A stretch of DNA of 36,887 bases from Rhodanobacteraceae bacterium (GTDB taxonomy: Bacteria > Pseudomonadota > Gammaproteobacteria > Xanthomonadales > Xanthomonadaceae). Position numbers and translations under genes: made by a program. The DNA lies in the NCBI GenBank assembly GCA_024233975.1, contig JACKOX010000030.1, forward strand, positions 1 to 36,887, given 5' to 3'. The notes below the pieces were generated by a model. That model saw only the letters and a list, made by a program, of their open reading frames with translations. It searched no databases and was not told the origin of the DNA. Positions 23,872 through 31,033 of this stretch are shown here, one piece after another. How positions within the stretch are numbered: the stretch's first letter is position 1; every line of letters starts with the position of its first letter.

Positions 23872-25197
23872 TCAGATGGGGATACCCTCGAAGCCGTTCT
23901 TGAACAGCAGCACCGACTCCACCGCGCCCACGTCGCAAGCCCCCGTTGTGCGTTGGACGCCACGCTGGTCGTAAAGCACGCAGGCATCTGCATCCGGGTT
24001 GGCAGGAACGGGTAGTGACGGATTGCCAGTGTCGGTGGCTGGACCTATCGGCCACGGGAAGCGCGCCGGCAGGTTGATTGCCGTGTTCAGTGGGCCCAGC
24101 ATCCACTCCAGCTGGACACCGCTCTGATTGCCGTCGGCAGGGGCGGTTGAAAGCCCGCAGCTGCCGTCACTGTCGATGTTGTGGCCGTCGATATCGATGG
24201 TCGCACCGGCCTGCGGATTGACGAAACAGTCCGTGCCATTGCCGGCGATGATGCTGTTGCGTATGTGCAGCTTCGTCGCCTCGTTGTTGAGATTTCCCCA
24301 TGACAGGCCTTGGCTGGCATTGGCGCTGAGGGTGACGTTGTTCAGGGTCACATCAGCCCGATAGGCCGAAATCCCAGCCTGGTTATCGCCATCCACCGTG
24401 CTGCTGTACATCTGTAGTGAGCCATCGTGCAGGGAAATGCTGCCGCGGTTTCCCGCGCCACTGCCGAGCATGGCGTTTCCGTAAATGCTGACGCTCTGTA
24501 TGAGCAGGTCGTTGCCTTGTGCGCGGATCGCCGACCCCTCGGGATTGGTGACGCCGATGTTCACATCGGCGCGATTGTTGCGGATGACGCTGTAGTAGAT
24601 GGACGTATTGCCGATAGCCCCGTCGAAAATGCCGCCGCCGGCATTGGCAACGTTGTCTTCGATGATGCAGAACTGGATCAGATTGTCGCCAGTGTTGTTG
24701 AGCGAAATGCCGCCGCCGAAGTAGTCCTGGTGGGCACTGTTTGAATCCGTGGCGTGACCGTTGCGGATGATCAGGCCACTCAGCACCAGATCGGTGGTGC
24801 CCTGGACATGCAGCACCCGGTCCAGACCGCCGCCATCAATGGTGGATAGCAGTCCGGCATTGGACTGGATGGTCAGCGAAGCGCGAATGTCGAGGTCACC
24901 CGTTTCCGCTGCGTTCTCGTCACCGCTGGTGTTAGGGATCGACAGGACGTAGCTGCCGCCGACGAGGTCCAGTTGGATGGTGTCGGCAGCTGGCGTGGCG
25001 TTGGCCTCCATCACCGCAGCACGCAGGCTGCACTGGTCTCCGGGAAGCGAAATGTCCGTGTCGCAGTGGCCGTCGCCGGGAGTAGCGTCCGTAGCGTCGA
25101 AAAAGGTATTGGGCGTGAAGGTGGCGGATATTGCAGGCGGCGCGAAAGCCATAGCTGCCGCAATCACCAGAGCAGTGCGAAGCGAAAAGTGAGGCAT
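23872..25197 (-). CDS. Exported right-handed beta-helix protein (CSLREA start, choice-of-anchor-Q-like end, GFE tail)
   Basis: A 441-residue exported protein. Signal peptide about 1-24 (ALVIAAAMAFAPPAISA). QCSLRAAVMEAN after it matches the CSLREA domain seen at the N-terminus of bacterial parallel beta-helix surface proteins. Repeating beta-helix rungs follow (LTIQSNAG, LVLSGLIIRNG, IQFCIIEDN, IYYSVIRNN, LHIRNSIIAGNG). The end has RTTGACDVGAVE, typical of the choice-of-anchor-Q family, and closes with VLLFKNGFEGIPI. ATG at 25197 follows GAGGAA at 7 bp. Function is not predictable; relatives are adhesin- or polysaccharide-lyase-like folds without clear activity. GC appears lower than in neighbouring housekeeping genes. 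It converges on the hydrolase gene with a 17-bp gap. Confidence 0.88.
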   Translation of the reverse strand: MPHFSLRTALVIAAAMAFAPPAISATFTPNTFFDATDATPGDGHCDTDISLPGDQCSLRAAVMEANATPAADTIQLDLVGGSYVLSIPNTSGDENAAETGDLDIRASLTIQSNAGLLSTIDGGGLDRVLHVQGTTDLVLSGLIIRNGHATDSNSAHQDYFGGGISLNNTGDNLIQFCIIEDNVANAGGGIFDGAIGNTSIYYSVIRNNRADVNIGVTNPEGSAIRAQGNDLLIQSVSIYGNAMLGSGAGNRGSISLHDGSLQMYSSTVDGDNQAGISAYRADVTLNNVTLSANASQGLSWGNLNNEATKLHIRNSIIAGNGTDCFVNPQAGATIDIDGHNIDSDGSCGLSTAPADGNQSGVQLEWMLGPLNTAINLPARFPWPIGPATDTGNPSLPVPANPDADACVLYDQRGVQRTTGACDVGAVESVLLFKNGFEGIPI

Positions 25198-25326
25198 AGC
25201 AATTCCTCGGGATTGGACGACCCCCGGAATTGGCAGACTCGCACGCGAGTGACCAAAAGTCACCATACGTCGGCGCAGGTTGACCGCCCGTCGGTACTGC
25301 GCAGCGGTTACTCCGCTGGAGAGCGC

Positions 25327-26121
25327 CTAGTGGCTGCCGAGAACGCGCTTGAGTTCGGCTTTCAGCGCCAGGCCATCCTGATTCAGGAAATCCCGCTGGC
25401 GGCGCCAGTTCGGGAAGCGCTTTTCCACCGCGTTCCAGAAGCGACGCGAATGGTCGCCGTGGATCAGGTGGCAGAGTTCGTGCACGAGGACGTATTCGAA
25501 GGCCGCTGGCGGGCCGACGATCAACGCCAGATCCAGCGACAGCGTGTCACGCACGCCCAGCGAACCCCACAGCGAGGTCAGAGGGCGGATGCGGATCGAC
25601 AGCGGTGCACGGGGCAGGCCCTCGAGATAGCGCGGCATCAGTCGCGCCACTTCGCGGCGGGCCTCGGCCTCGAACAGCGCGCCCAGCGCCGCGCCGACGC
25701 CCGGGTTTTCCGCCCGCCGCGGTGCCGTGATGATGACCTGGCCGGCCTGCAGTTCTGCGCGGGCAAACAGGCCGTCGTGCCACACCACCGGCAGCTCGCG
25801 GCCACGCAGGCGGATCACATCCTCGCGGCCCCAGCGCAGCGGTCCGCGCGGGTCGCAGGCGGCAGCCTGTTCGGCCAGCTGGTTGCCGATCCACTCGCGA
25901 TTGCGGGACAGGAAGAGCTCACCATCGCGATCACTGGCCCAACCCGGCAGGGTCAGCCGAACGCGGTTGTCGGAAACGGTCAGGCGGATGCGTCGTGCGC
26001 GCGGGTCACGCACTCGCAGCACTTCGTGGCGAACCCCGTCGGACAGGCGCAAGGGCACCGTGTCGCGGCGGATCTTTGGCCGCGGTTTGGGGCTGAACAA
26101 TGGTGACCGGAAACGCGGCAT
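25327..26121 (-). CDS. YgjP-like zinc metalloprotease (DUF45, SprT-related)
   Basis: A 264-residue protein of the YgjP/DUF45 metallopeptidase family. The zinc motif is H214-E215-L-C-H218 in YVLVHELCHLIHGDHSRRFW, with a likely third ligand at His224. Upstream segments RRIRLTVSDNRVRLTLP and SLWGSLGVRDTLSLDLALI (the usual RWGSC-type segment, here SLWGS) also fit the family. No signal peptide is present, so a cytoplasmic role is likely; the substrate is unknown. ATG at 26121 was chosen over a TTG at 26184, whose extension is not conserved-looking. It lies 151 bp after rdgC with a hairpin between. Confidence 0.88.
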   Translation of the reverse strand: MPRFRSPLFSPKPRPKIRRDTVPLRLSDGVRHEVLRVRDPRARRIRLTVSDNRVRLTLPGWASDRDGELFLSRNREWIGNQLAEQAAACDPRGPLRWGREDVIRLRGRELPVVWHDGLFARAELQAGQVIITAPRRAENPGVGAALGALFEAEARREVARLMPRYLEGLPRAPLSIRIRPLTSLWGSLGVRDTLSLDLALIVGPPAAFEYVLVHELCHLIHGDHSRRFWNAVEKRFPNWRRQRDFLNQDGLALKAELKRVLGSH

Positions 26122-26235
26122 CGCCTTCGCATCGTCGCCGAAAAATGACTGCGCATAGCATGCGCAAACCGACGAGGGAATCAAGCAAATTTTTCGCGCG
26201 GTTTGTCGCTCGATTCACGAGCGCGGAGACGAACC

Positions 26236-26261
26236 GTCACGCGGGCGGCTGCCCGCGTGAC
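26236..26261 (-). terminator. Strong hairpin downstream of rdgC
   Basis: Perfect 11-bp arms GTCACGCGGGC (26236-26246) and GCCCGCGTGAC (26251-26261) with a GGCT loop, 11 bp past the rdgC stop on the minus strand. No T-run follows in either direction, so it may be a Rho-assisted terminator or a 3'-end stabiliser. Confidence 0.45.
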
Positions 26262-26272
26262 TCACAGCAGGA

Positions 26273-27184
26273 TCAGGCCTCCGCGCGGCTCAGCGAGAGC
26301 AGGTCTTCCAGGCGCTTCAACAGTCGCGCCAGCTCGCCGGACATCAGCGCGAACACGGCGTCGAGTTCGGCGGCCAGCGATTCGCGGTTGTCCTCTTCCA
26401 GCGATTCGGTGGCGGCTTCCAGGAACTTCAGCTTGCGGATCACCAGGTCCTCGCCGAGCACGAAACTGAGGCGATCCTCGAAGGTCAGCGCCAGTTTGAA
26501 GGCCTGTTTGCCGGCCTTCAGGTGCTCCTGGATTTCCTCGCCGTGCAGGTCATGGCGCTGGCAGCGCACCAGCATCTGCGTGTCGGCCGGATCGCGCAGC
26601 TCGCATTCGTCGCCGAGGGCAAAACCTTCCGGCATCGGTTCGCCGGCCAGCCAGCCGGTCATCAGCGCACGCGGACTGGCTTCGGCGCTGACCGGCAAGG
26701 CTGGGAACGAGCCCATCGCCTCGCGCAGCGTGGTCACCATGGTTTCCGCCGACTTGCGCGAGGACGTGTCGATCACCAGCCAGCCGCCGTCGCTGTCGAG
26801 GTAGGCGTTCATGCGTGATGGACGCGCCAGCGCGCGCGGCAGCAGGTCGGTCAGCACTTCTTCCTTGATGCGCTTGCGCTCGGCGCCGCCCGGGCGACGG
26901 CCCTGCTGCTCGGTGGCGGCTTCCAGCTTCAGCGCCAGCTGCTCGTTGACCACGGCGCTGGGCAGAAGCTTGTCCTCGCCGCCCAGCGTGACCAGCGTCG
27001 CGTGGTGGACGCTATGGCTCAGCGCCTCCTCGCCGCGTCCGAACGGCGACACGAAACCGCGCGAGCTGAGCTCCAGCGGGCCAACCGGTTTCAGCGGCTT
27101 GTTGCCGAGCTGGCTTTCGATATCGGCGATGGACTTGTTGAGCGAGGAAGGAAAGCGGAACAGGGTCAGATTCTTGAAAAACAT
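26273..27184 (-). CDS. rdgC: Recombination-associated protein RdgC
   Basis: A 303-residue RdgC, a ring-shaped double-stranded DNA-binding protein that restrains RecA and is linked to replication-fork repair in the nucleoid. Family signatures are the N-terminus MFFKNLTLFRF, GFVSPFGRGEEAL, the segment ERKRIKEEVLTDLLPRAL, WLVIDTSSRKSAE and the C-terminal LSFVLGEDLVIRKLKFLE. Length matches the family (about 300). ATG at 27184; the ribosome-binding site is weak (GGA at about 8 bp). It is transcribed with ttcA upstream and the metalloprotease gene downstream on the same strand, but hairpins separate them. Confidence 0.97.
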   Translation of the reverse strand: MFFKNLTLFRFPSSLNKSIADIESQLGNKPLKPVGPLELSSRGFVSPFGRGEEALSHSVHHATLVTLGGEDKLLPSAVVNEQLALKLEAATEQQGRRPGGAERKRIKEEVLTDLLPRALARPSRMNAYLDSDGGWLVIDTSSRKSAETMVTTLREAMGSFPALPVSAEASPRALMTGWLAGEPMPEGFALGDECELRDPADTQMLVRCQRHDLHGEEIQEHLKAGKQAFKLALTFEDRLSFVLGEDLVIRKLKFLEAATESLEEDNRESLAAELDAVFALMSGELARLLKRLEDLLSLSRAEA

Positions 27185-27213
27185 GAAATGTCCGTGGGTT
27201 ATTCAATCAATGG

Positions 27214-27237
27214 CCTTCTCCCACTGGCGGGAGAAGG
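27214..27237. repeat. Intergenic CCTTCTCCC hairpin, REP-like
   Basis: Perfect 9-bp arms CCTTCTCCC (27214-27222) and GGGAGAAGG (27229-27237) with an ACTGGC loop, between ttcA and rdgC. Very similar hairpins are frequent between genes in Xanthomonas, Lysobacter and Stenotrophomonas genomes. It is a candidate dispersed palindrome; only one copy was seen in this window. Confidence 0.6.
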
Positions 27238-27292
27238 TGCTCCGGAATGGATCCAGGAGCGGAACAAGGTGTGACGCTCACGCGCCGAGAGG

Positions 27293-28195
27293 TCAGTCGC
27301 TTTCCTCGCGACTGCGCAGCCATGACGCCGCGTCAGCGCTGGCACTGTCTTCGCGATGACCCAGCGAGGCGAAATCAAACAGCGACGCATCCGCCAGCTG
27401 CGAGGGTCGGATATCGCCCATCGCGCGGGCGATCTTCTCGACGCGGCCCGGGAAGCGACGCTCCCAGTCGGCCAGCATGTCCTTCACCACCTGGCGCTGC
27501 AGGTTCTCCTGCGAGCCGCAGAGGTTGCAGGGAATGATCGGGAAGGCCTTGGCGTTGGCATAGTCGGCGATGTCCGACTCTGCGCAGTAGGCCAGCGGGC
27601 GGATGACCACGTGCTTGCCGTCGTCGCTCTGCAGCTTGGGTGGCATCGCGGCCAGCTTGGCGTGGTGGAACAGGTTGAGGAACAGCGTCTCGACGCGATC
27701 CTCGCGATGATGTCCCAGCGCGATCTTGTTGAAGCCCTGTTCCTCGGCGAAGCGGTAAAGCGCGCCGCGACGCAGGCGCGAACACAGGCCGCAGAAGGTC
27801 TTGTTCTCCGGGATCACCCGTTTCACCACGCTGTAGGTGTCCTGCTCGAGGATGGTGAACGGCACGCCGATGCTTTCCAGGTAATCCGGTAGCACGTGCT
27901 CCGGGAAATCCGGCTGCTTCTGGTCGAGGTTCACCGCGTGCAGCTCGAACGACACCGGCGCCTTGGCCTGCAGCTGCAGCAGGATGTCCAGCATGGCGTA
28001 GCTGTCCTTGCCACCGGACAGGCAAACCATCACCCGGTCGCCGTCCTCGATCATCGCGTAGTCGCCGATGGCCTGGCCGACCAGCCGGCGCAGGCGTTTT
28101 GACAGCTTGTTGAAGTCGTACTGCTCGCGACGCGCGTCTGCAGTTGGCGATGCGGCATCAATATGAACGGGCAGGGGAAGTGGCGAAACGGACAT
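27293..28195 (-). CDS. ttcA: tRNA 2-thiocytidine(32) synthetase TtcA
   Basis: A 300-residue iron-sulfur enzyme that thiolates cytidine 32 of some tRNAs using ATP. The PP-loop ATP site is VCLSGGKDSYAML (SGGKDS at 60-65). The cluster cysteines are Cys135 and Cys138 in TFCGLCSRLRRGAL and Cys223 in PCNLCGSQ, matching E. coli TtcA Cys122, Cys125 and Cys213. GHHREDRVETLFLN is the second conserved motif. ATG at 28195 was chosen; the 10-codon extension to 28225 is not family-like. It is divergent from the YdcH gene. Confidence 0.96.
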   Translation of the reverse strand: MSVSPLPLPVHIDAASPTADARREQYDFNKLSKRLRRLVGQAIGDYAMIEDGDRVMVCLSGGKDSYAMLDILLQLQAKAPVSFELHAVNLDQKQPDFPEHVLPDYLESIGVPFTILEQDTYSVVKRVIPENKTFCGLCSRLRRGALYRFAEEQGFNKIALGHHREDRVETLFLNLFHHAKLAAMPPKLQSDDGKHVVIRPLAYCAESDIADYANAKAFPIIPCNLCGSQENLQRQVVKDMLADWERRFPGRVEKIARAMGDIRPSQLADASLFDFASLGHREDSASADAASWLRSREESD

Positions 28196-28232
28196 GGTCA
28201 GGCGACAGCGGGCAGGGCCGCCCATTGTAGCG

Positions 28233-28262
28233 GTGACGCGCCTTGGGCGCTGGCGTTATGCT
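28233..28262 (+). promoter_or_regulatory. Possible sigma-70 promoter of the YdcH-like gene
   Basis: GTGACG at 28233-28238 (four of six matches to TTGACA) and TATGCT at 28257-28262 (four of six to TATAAT) are spaced by 18 bp. They lie about 75 bp before the GTG start at 28337. Not tested against alternatives. Confidence 0.4.
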
Positions 28263-28336
28263 CGGCCTGTTGGCGGTGCGTCGCCGCCGCGATGGCGGTC
28301 GTTTGCATCCCGTCACCCGAGACAAGGAGTGCCTTC

Positions 28337-28540
28337 GTGTCCGAATCGACCGGCGACCTGGTTCGTCGACTCACCGAACTGCGCAGCGAGCACCGCGACC
28401 TCGATGTCGCCATCGAGCGCCTGTCGCGGGACACCGAGACCGACGAACTCGGCCTGCGCCGACTGAAGAAACGCAAGCTGCGCCTGAAGGACATGATCGC
28501 CTACATCGAGAACAAGCTGATCCCCGACCTCGACGCCTGA
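28337..28540 (+). CDS. DUF465/YdcH family small protein
   Basis: A 67-residue, highly charged, all-helical protein. The sequence LVRRLTELRSEHRDLDVAIE and the later LRRLKKRKLRLKDMIAYIE match the DUF465/YdcH family of small antiparallel coiled coils, about 70 residues long and of unknown function. The start is GTG at 28337, 7 bp behind a clear AAGGAG. The longer in-frame extension upstream does not look like family sequence. It is divergent from ttcA. Confidence 0.88.
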   Translation: MSESTGDLVRRLTELRSEHRDLDVAIERLSRDTETDELGLRRLKKRKLRLKDMIAYIENKLIPDLDA

Positions 28541-28693
28541 GTAATCTCCGTTTCCGTGCGGCCATGTCGCATTGGGGTGTCCGTGACCGTTTCCGGAGGT
28601 ATGCTGCGGACTCGCCGTCTGCGATGCGTCCTGTGGGCGTACCGGGAGTCGCAGTGGCCAGGGCCACTGGGGTCCGCTGACAGGGGAATAACG

Positions 28694-30205
28694 ATGAATC
28701 GACGAAAGGTGCTTTGCGCGGCCGTTGTCGCGTTCCTTCCGGCACTGGCACTCGCCGGTGTCGACACCATCAGCCCGCCGGAAGTGATTCCGACGATATC
28801 GCCGGATGACCTCAACGGCATCTCGCTGTCGCCTGACGGACTGTCCGGCGTGGCGGTCGGCAACAACGGCGCCATCATCCAGTTCGATGGCCAGAACGTG
28901 CGCGGCGGCGTGGTGGCTTCCGGCACGACCAAGGATCTGTATGACGTCGACGTGGTGTCGAAGAACCTCGCCTTCATCAGCGGCCGCGACATCGTGATGC
29001 ACTGGAACGCGATCAACTGGAACAAGATCGACAGCTTTGGCGCCCTGCTGCCCGCCTGGGGTACGCCGGAAGGCGACCTGATGCTGTTCAACTACTGGAA
29101 CGAAGGGGGCGTTGGAAGCAGCTTCCGCAACGCCTACGATCCGGTCGCCGGCAGCATGATTGCCGGTTCCTATGCCGGACCGCTGGATCTGTACTTCTGT
29201 GGCCACAGCGACGACATCAAGCTGATGCGCGAGGACGGCGGCTTCGAGGTCATCGGCAATGACCGCCAGGTGAAGGAGTTCAACAGTTCACCGCTTGAGT
29301 ACAGCATCGATCCGCCGTTGGCCTTCACGTTCACGGCGGCATGGATTCCCGAGAGCGAGTGTCTCGAAGGACCATTCCTGCCGAAGGTCGCCTATGGCGT
29401 GGCCCATGGCAGCAGTGACATCTACAAGTTTGATGGTGCCAACTGGCAGCTTGATTACGACGTCCCTGCCGGCATTCAGGTGACATCCCTTGCCGGGCTG
29501 GCGACCGATCATGTGCTGGCCGTCGGCTACAAGGGCAGCGTGGACAATCCCGGGCAGAACCAGGGCGTGATCCTGAAGGAAAACGGCAGCGGTTGGCAGG
29601 ACATCACCGCATCGCTGTTCCCCGGCACCGAGATTCCGGGGCTGGGCGACATGGCTGTTGCCTATTCCCACCAGTCTTGCATCCACGACGGTGGCTTCGA
29701 GGACGGTGACACCGCCGAAGCCAACGACTGCGTTCAGCCGCCTTCATGGTGCGCCATCGACGGATCGCCGGGTGATTGCAGCACGGCGAGAATTGCCGGC
29801 GAAGAAGGAAATCTCGTCGTTCTCGACAAAGAACTGGTACCGGATCGGCGGGTGGATGTCGCCGTGACGATCCAGTCGAATGGTGATCCCATGGACATGC
29901 TTGTCCGAGTGACCAATGACGGGCCGGACCAGGCGGAAGATGTCGTCATCACGGTCGGTTCCTTACTCACCCCGGATGCCGGATGCGGGTTGATCTCTTC
30001 AGGCAAATCCCACAAGGGAAGCATTGCTGTGTTGAATGTAGGCGACGTTTTTTCCTGCCATTTCAGCGGTGCACAAGCTGACCAATTCCCCCGTGCTTCG
30101 GCCTTGGCGGTAAAGGGAAGCGAGCGCTACTACACGGACAATTCTGTAGCCTGTGCAATCTCCCTAGGTAGCTGCCACCAGTCTGACCCACGCAGCCATC
30201 CGTAA
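28694..30205 (+). CDS. Secreted protein with propeller-like N-terminal region and DUF11-like C-terminal domain
   Basis: A 503-residue exported protein not recognised as a named family. Signal peptide about 1-21 (KVLCAAVVAFLPALALA|G). Residues about 40-350 have repeated short strands of the form LSGVAVGNNGAIIQFDG, KNLAFISGRDIVMHW, AYGVAHGSSDIYKFDG and HVLAVGYKGSV. This suggests a beta-propeller such as the YCF48/sialidase-like type. Residues about 380-485 (VDVAVTIQSNG, MLVRVTNDGPDQAEDVVITV) resemble a DUF11 Ig-like domain common in bacterial surface proteins. Paired cysteines occur around residues 335-370. ATG at 28694 follows AGGGG at 7 bp. It ends 17 bp before the deaminase gene. An internal GGFEDGD is not at the C-terminus, so it is not counted as a GFE tail. 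The function is unknown. Confidence 0.8.
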   Translation: MNRRKVLCAAVVAFLPALALAGVDTISPPEVIPTISPDDLNGISLSPDGLSGVAVGNNGAIIQFDGQNVRGGVVASGTTKDLYDVDVVSKNLAFISGRDIVMHWNAINWNKIDSFGALLPAWGTPEGDLMLFNYWNEGGVGSSFRNAYDPVAGSMIAGSYAGPLDLYFCGHSDDIKLMREDGGFEVIGNDRQVKEFNSSPLEYSIDPPLAFTFTAAWIPESECLEGPFLPKVAYGVAHGSSDIYKFDGANWQLDYDVPAGIQVTSLAGLATDHVLAVGYKGSVDNPGQNQGVILKENGSGWQDITASLFPGTEIPGLGDMAVAYSHQSCIHDGGFEDGDTAEANDCVQPPSWCAIDGSPGDCSTARIAGEEGNLVVLDKELVPDRRVDVAVTIQSNGDPMDMLVRVTNDGPDQAEDVVITVGSLLTPDAGCGLISSGKSHKGSIAVLNVGDVFSCHFSGAQADQFPRASALAVKGSERYYTDNSVACAISLGSCHQSDPRSHP

Positions 30206-30222
30206 CCACAAGTAGGAACACC

Positions 30223-30660
30223 ATGGATCAATTCATGCAGGCCGCCATCGACGAGGCGAAGAAGGGTCGCGACGAAGGCGGCATCCCGATCGGCTCGGTG
30301 CTGGTGATCGACGGAGAAATCGTGGGTCGCGGGCACAATCGCCGCGTGCAGAAGGGCAGCGCCATCCTGCACGCGGAAATGGACTGCCTGGAGAATGCCG
30401 GGCGCTTGAAGGCCGCCGACTACCGCCGCGCCACGCTTTACTCCACGCTGTCGCCCTGCGACATGTGCAGCGGTACGGCTTTGCTCTACGGCATTCCGCG
30501 CGTGGTGATTGGCGAGAACGAAACCTTCCAGGGGCCGGAAGCCTACGTGCAGTCGCGCGGTGTCGAGCTGGTGCATGTGCACAGCGCTGAATGCCGCCAG
30601 TTGATGGTCGACTTCATCGCCGAGAAGCCCGAGCTATGGAACGAAGACATCGGCGAGTAG
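30223..30660 (+). CDS. Yeast-type (Fcy1-like) cytosine deaminase
   Basis: A 145-residue zinc deaminase. HAEMDCLENAGRL holds His50 and Glu52; STLSPCDMC holds Cys79 and Cys82, together the zinc site and proton-shuttle Glu. The sequence follows yeast cytosine deaminase Fcy1 closely from my knowledge of that protein: GGIPIGSVLV, GRGHNRRVQKGSAILH, LYSTLSPCDMC, YGIPRVVIGEN and the C-terminal WNEDIGE, whose Asp142 corresponds to the substrate-contacting Asp155 of Fcy1. It should convert cytosine to uracil in pyrimidine salvage, unlike the unrelated bacterial CodA amidohydrolase. A guanine- or other nucleobase-deaminase activity cannot be excluded. ATG at 30223 follows AGGA at about 6 bp. It lies 17 bp after the secreted-protein gene, but a shared function is not evident. 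Confidence 0.88.
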   Translation: MDQFMQAAIDEAKKGRDEGGIPIGSVLVIDGEIVGRGHNRRVQKGSAILHAEMDCLENAGRLKAADYRRATLYSTLSPCDMCSGTALLYGIPRVVIGENETFQGPEAYVQSRGVELVHVHSAECRQLMVDFIAEKPELWNEDIGE

Positions 30661-30693
30661 CCTCATCCTGCTGGGCAGCCGTTGCGTTCGCGC

Positions 30694-30731
30694 AAAAAAA
30701 TGCCCCGCAGCCGAGGGGGCGACTGCGGGGC
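30694..30731 (-). terminator. Intrinsic terminator of the polA-downstream region
   Basis: On the minus strand a 9-bp stem (GCCCCGCAG/CTGCGGGGC, 30702-30710 and 30723-30731) is followed by an A and seven T residues. This is a classic Rho-independent terminator for leftward transcription. On the plus strand there is no T-run after the hairpin, so it would not efficiently end the deaminase transcript. Confidence 0.9.
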
Positions 30732-30820
30732 CTGGGGTGGGAGATCGGTTTGGGGAGGAACCGGTTTCTCCGCAGCCCGCCCAAGGGAGGTAGGCGGGCC
30801 AACGGACATTGCGTCCGTTG
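30694..30820 (-). ncRNA. Candidate small regulatory RNA with C-rich loops downstream of polA
   Basis: The 373-bp gap between the deaminase and polA stops contains no credible ORF but is highly structured on the minus strand. In order: a perfect 8-bp hairpin (CAACGGAC/GTCCGTTG, 30800-30820); a 7-bp hairpin (GCCCGCC/GGCGGGC, 30775-30799) with ACCTCCC in the loop; a 5-bp hairpin (CGGTT/AACCG, 30746-30763) with CCTCCCC in the loop; a single-stranded CTCCCACCCC stretch; and the intrinsic terminator with CCCCC in its loop. C-rich loops complementary to G-rich ribosome-binding sites plus a U-tailed terminator are the design of Hfq-type antisense sRNAs such as Xanthomonas sX13. sRNAs also lie beside polA in E. 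coli (Spot 42) and Pseudomonas (ErsA). The 5' end is uncertain; no clean promoter was found in 30821-30960, though a TTGACG read on the minus strand lies near 30917. Confidence 0.55.
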
Positions 30821-31033
30821 TGCATAGTCTGACCGGGTGACCCTGAATAAGTTCGTGCTGGAAGTACTATCGATACTGACGAGTTCAGAAACGATTCAGT
30901 CTTGAAACCATCCGTCAACACATTGATTAAAAAGCCTTTTTCCGCATTGCGGCAGGCGTTTGTGAAAACGTCGTAAAGCCGCCTGTGCCGTTGGTCATGG
31001 TCGATATGAGCAGGGTTTCTCAGGTCGTCGCAA

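Noticed and set aside
30925..30960. AAAAAGGC-TTTTT and CCGC-ATT-GCGG near the polA stop as a polA terminator
   Set aside because: The stems are very short or AT-only and not in the usual order of GC stem then T-run; the convincing terminator is at 30694-30731.
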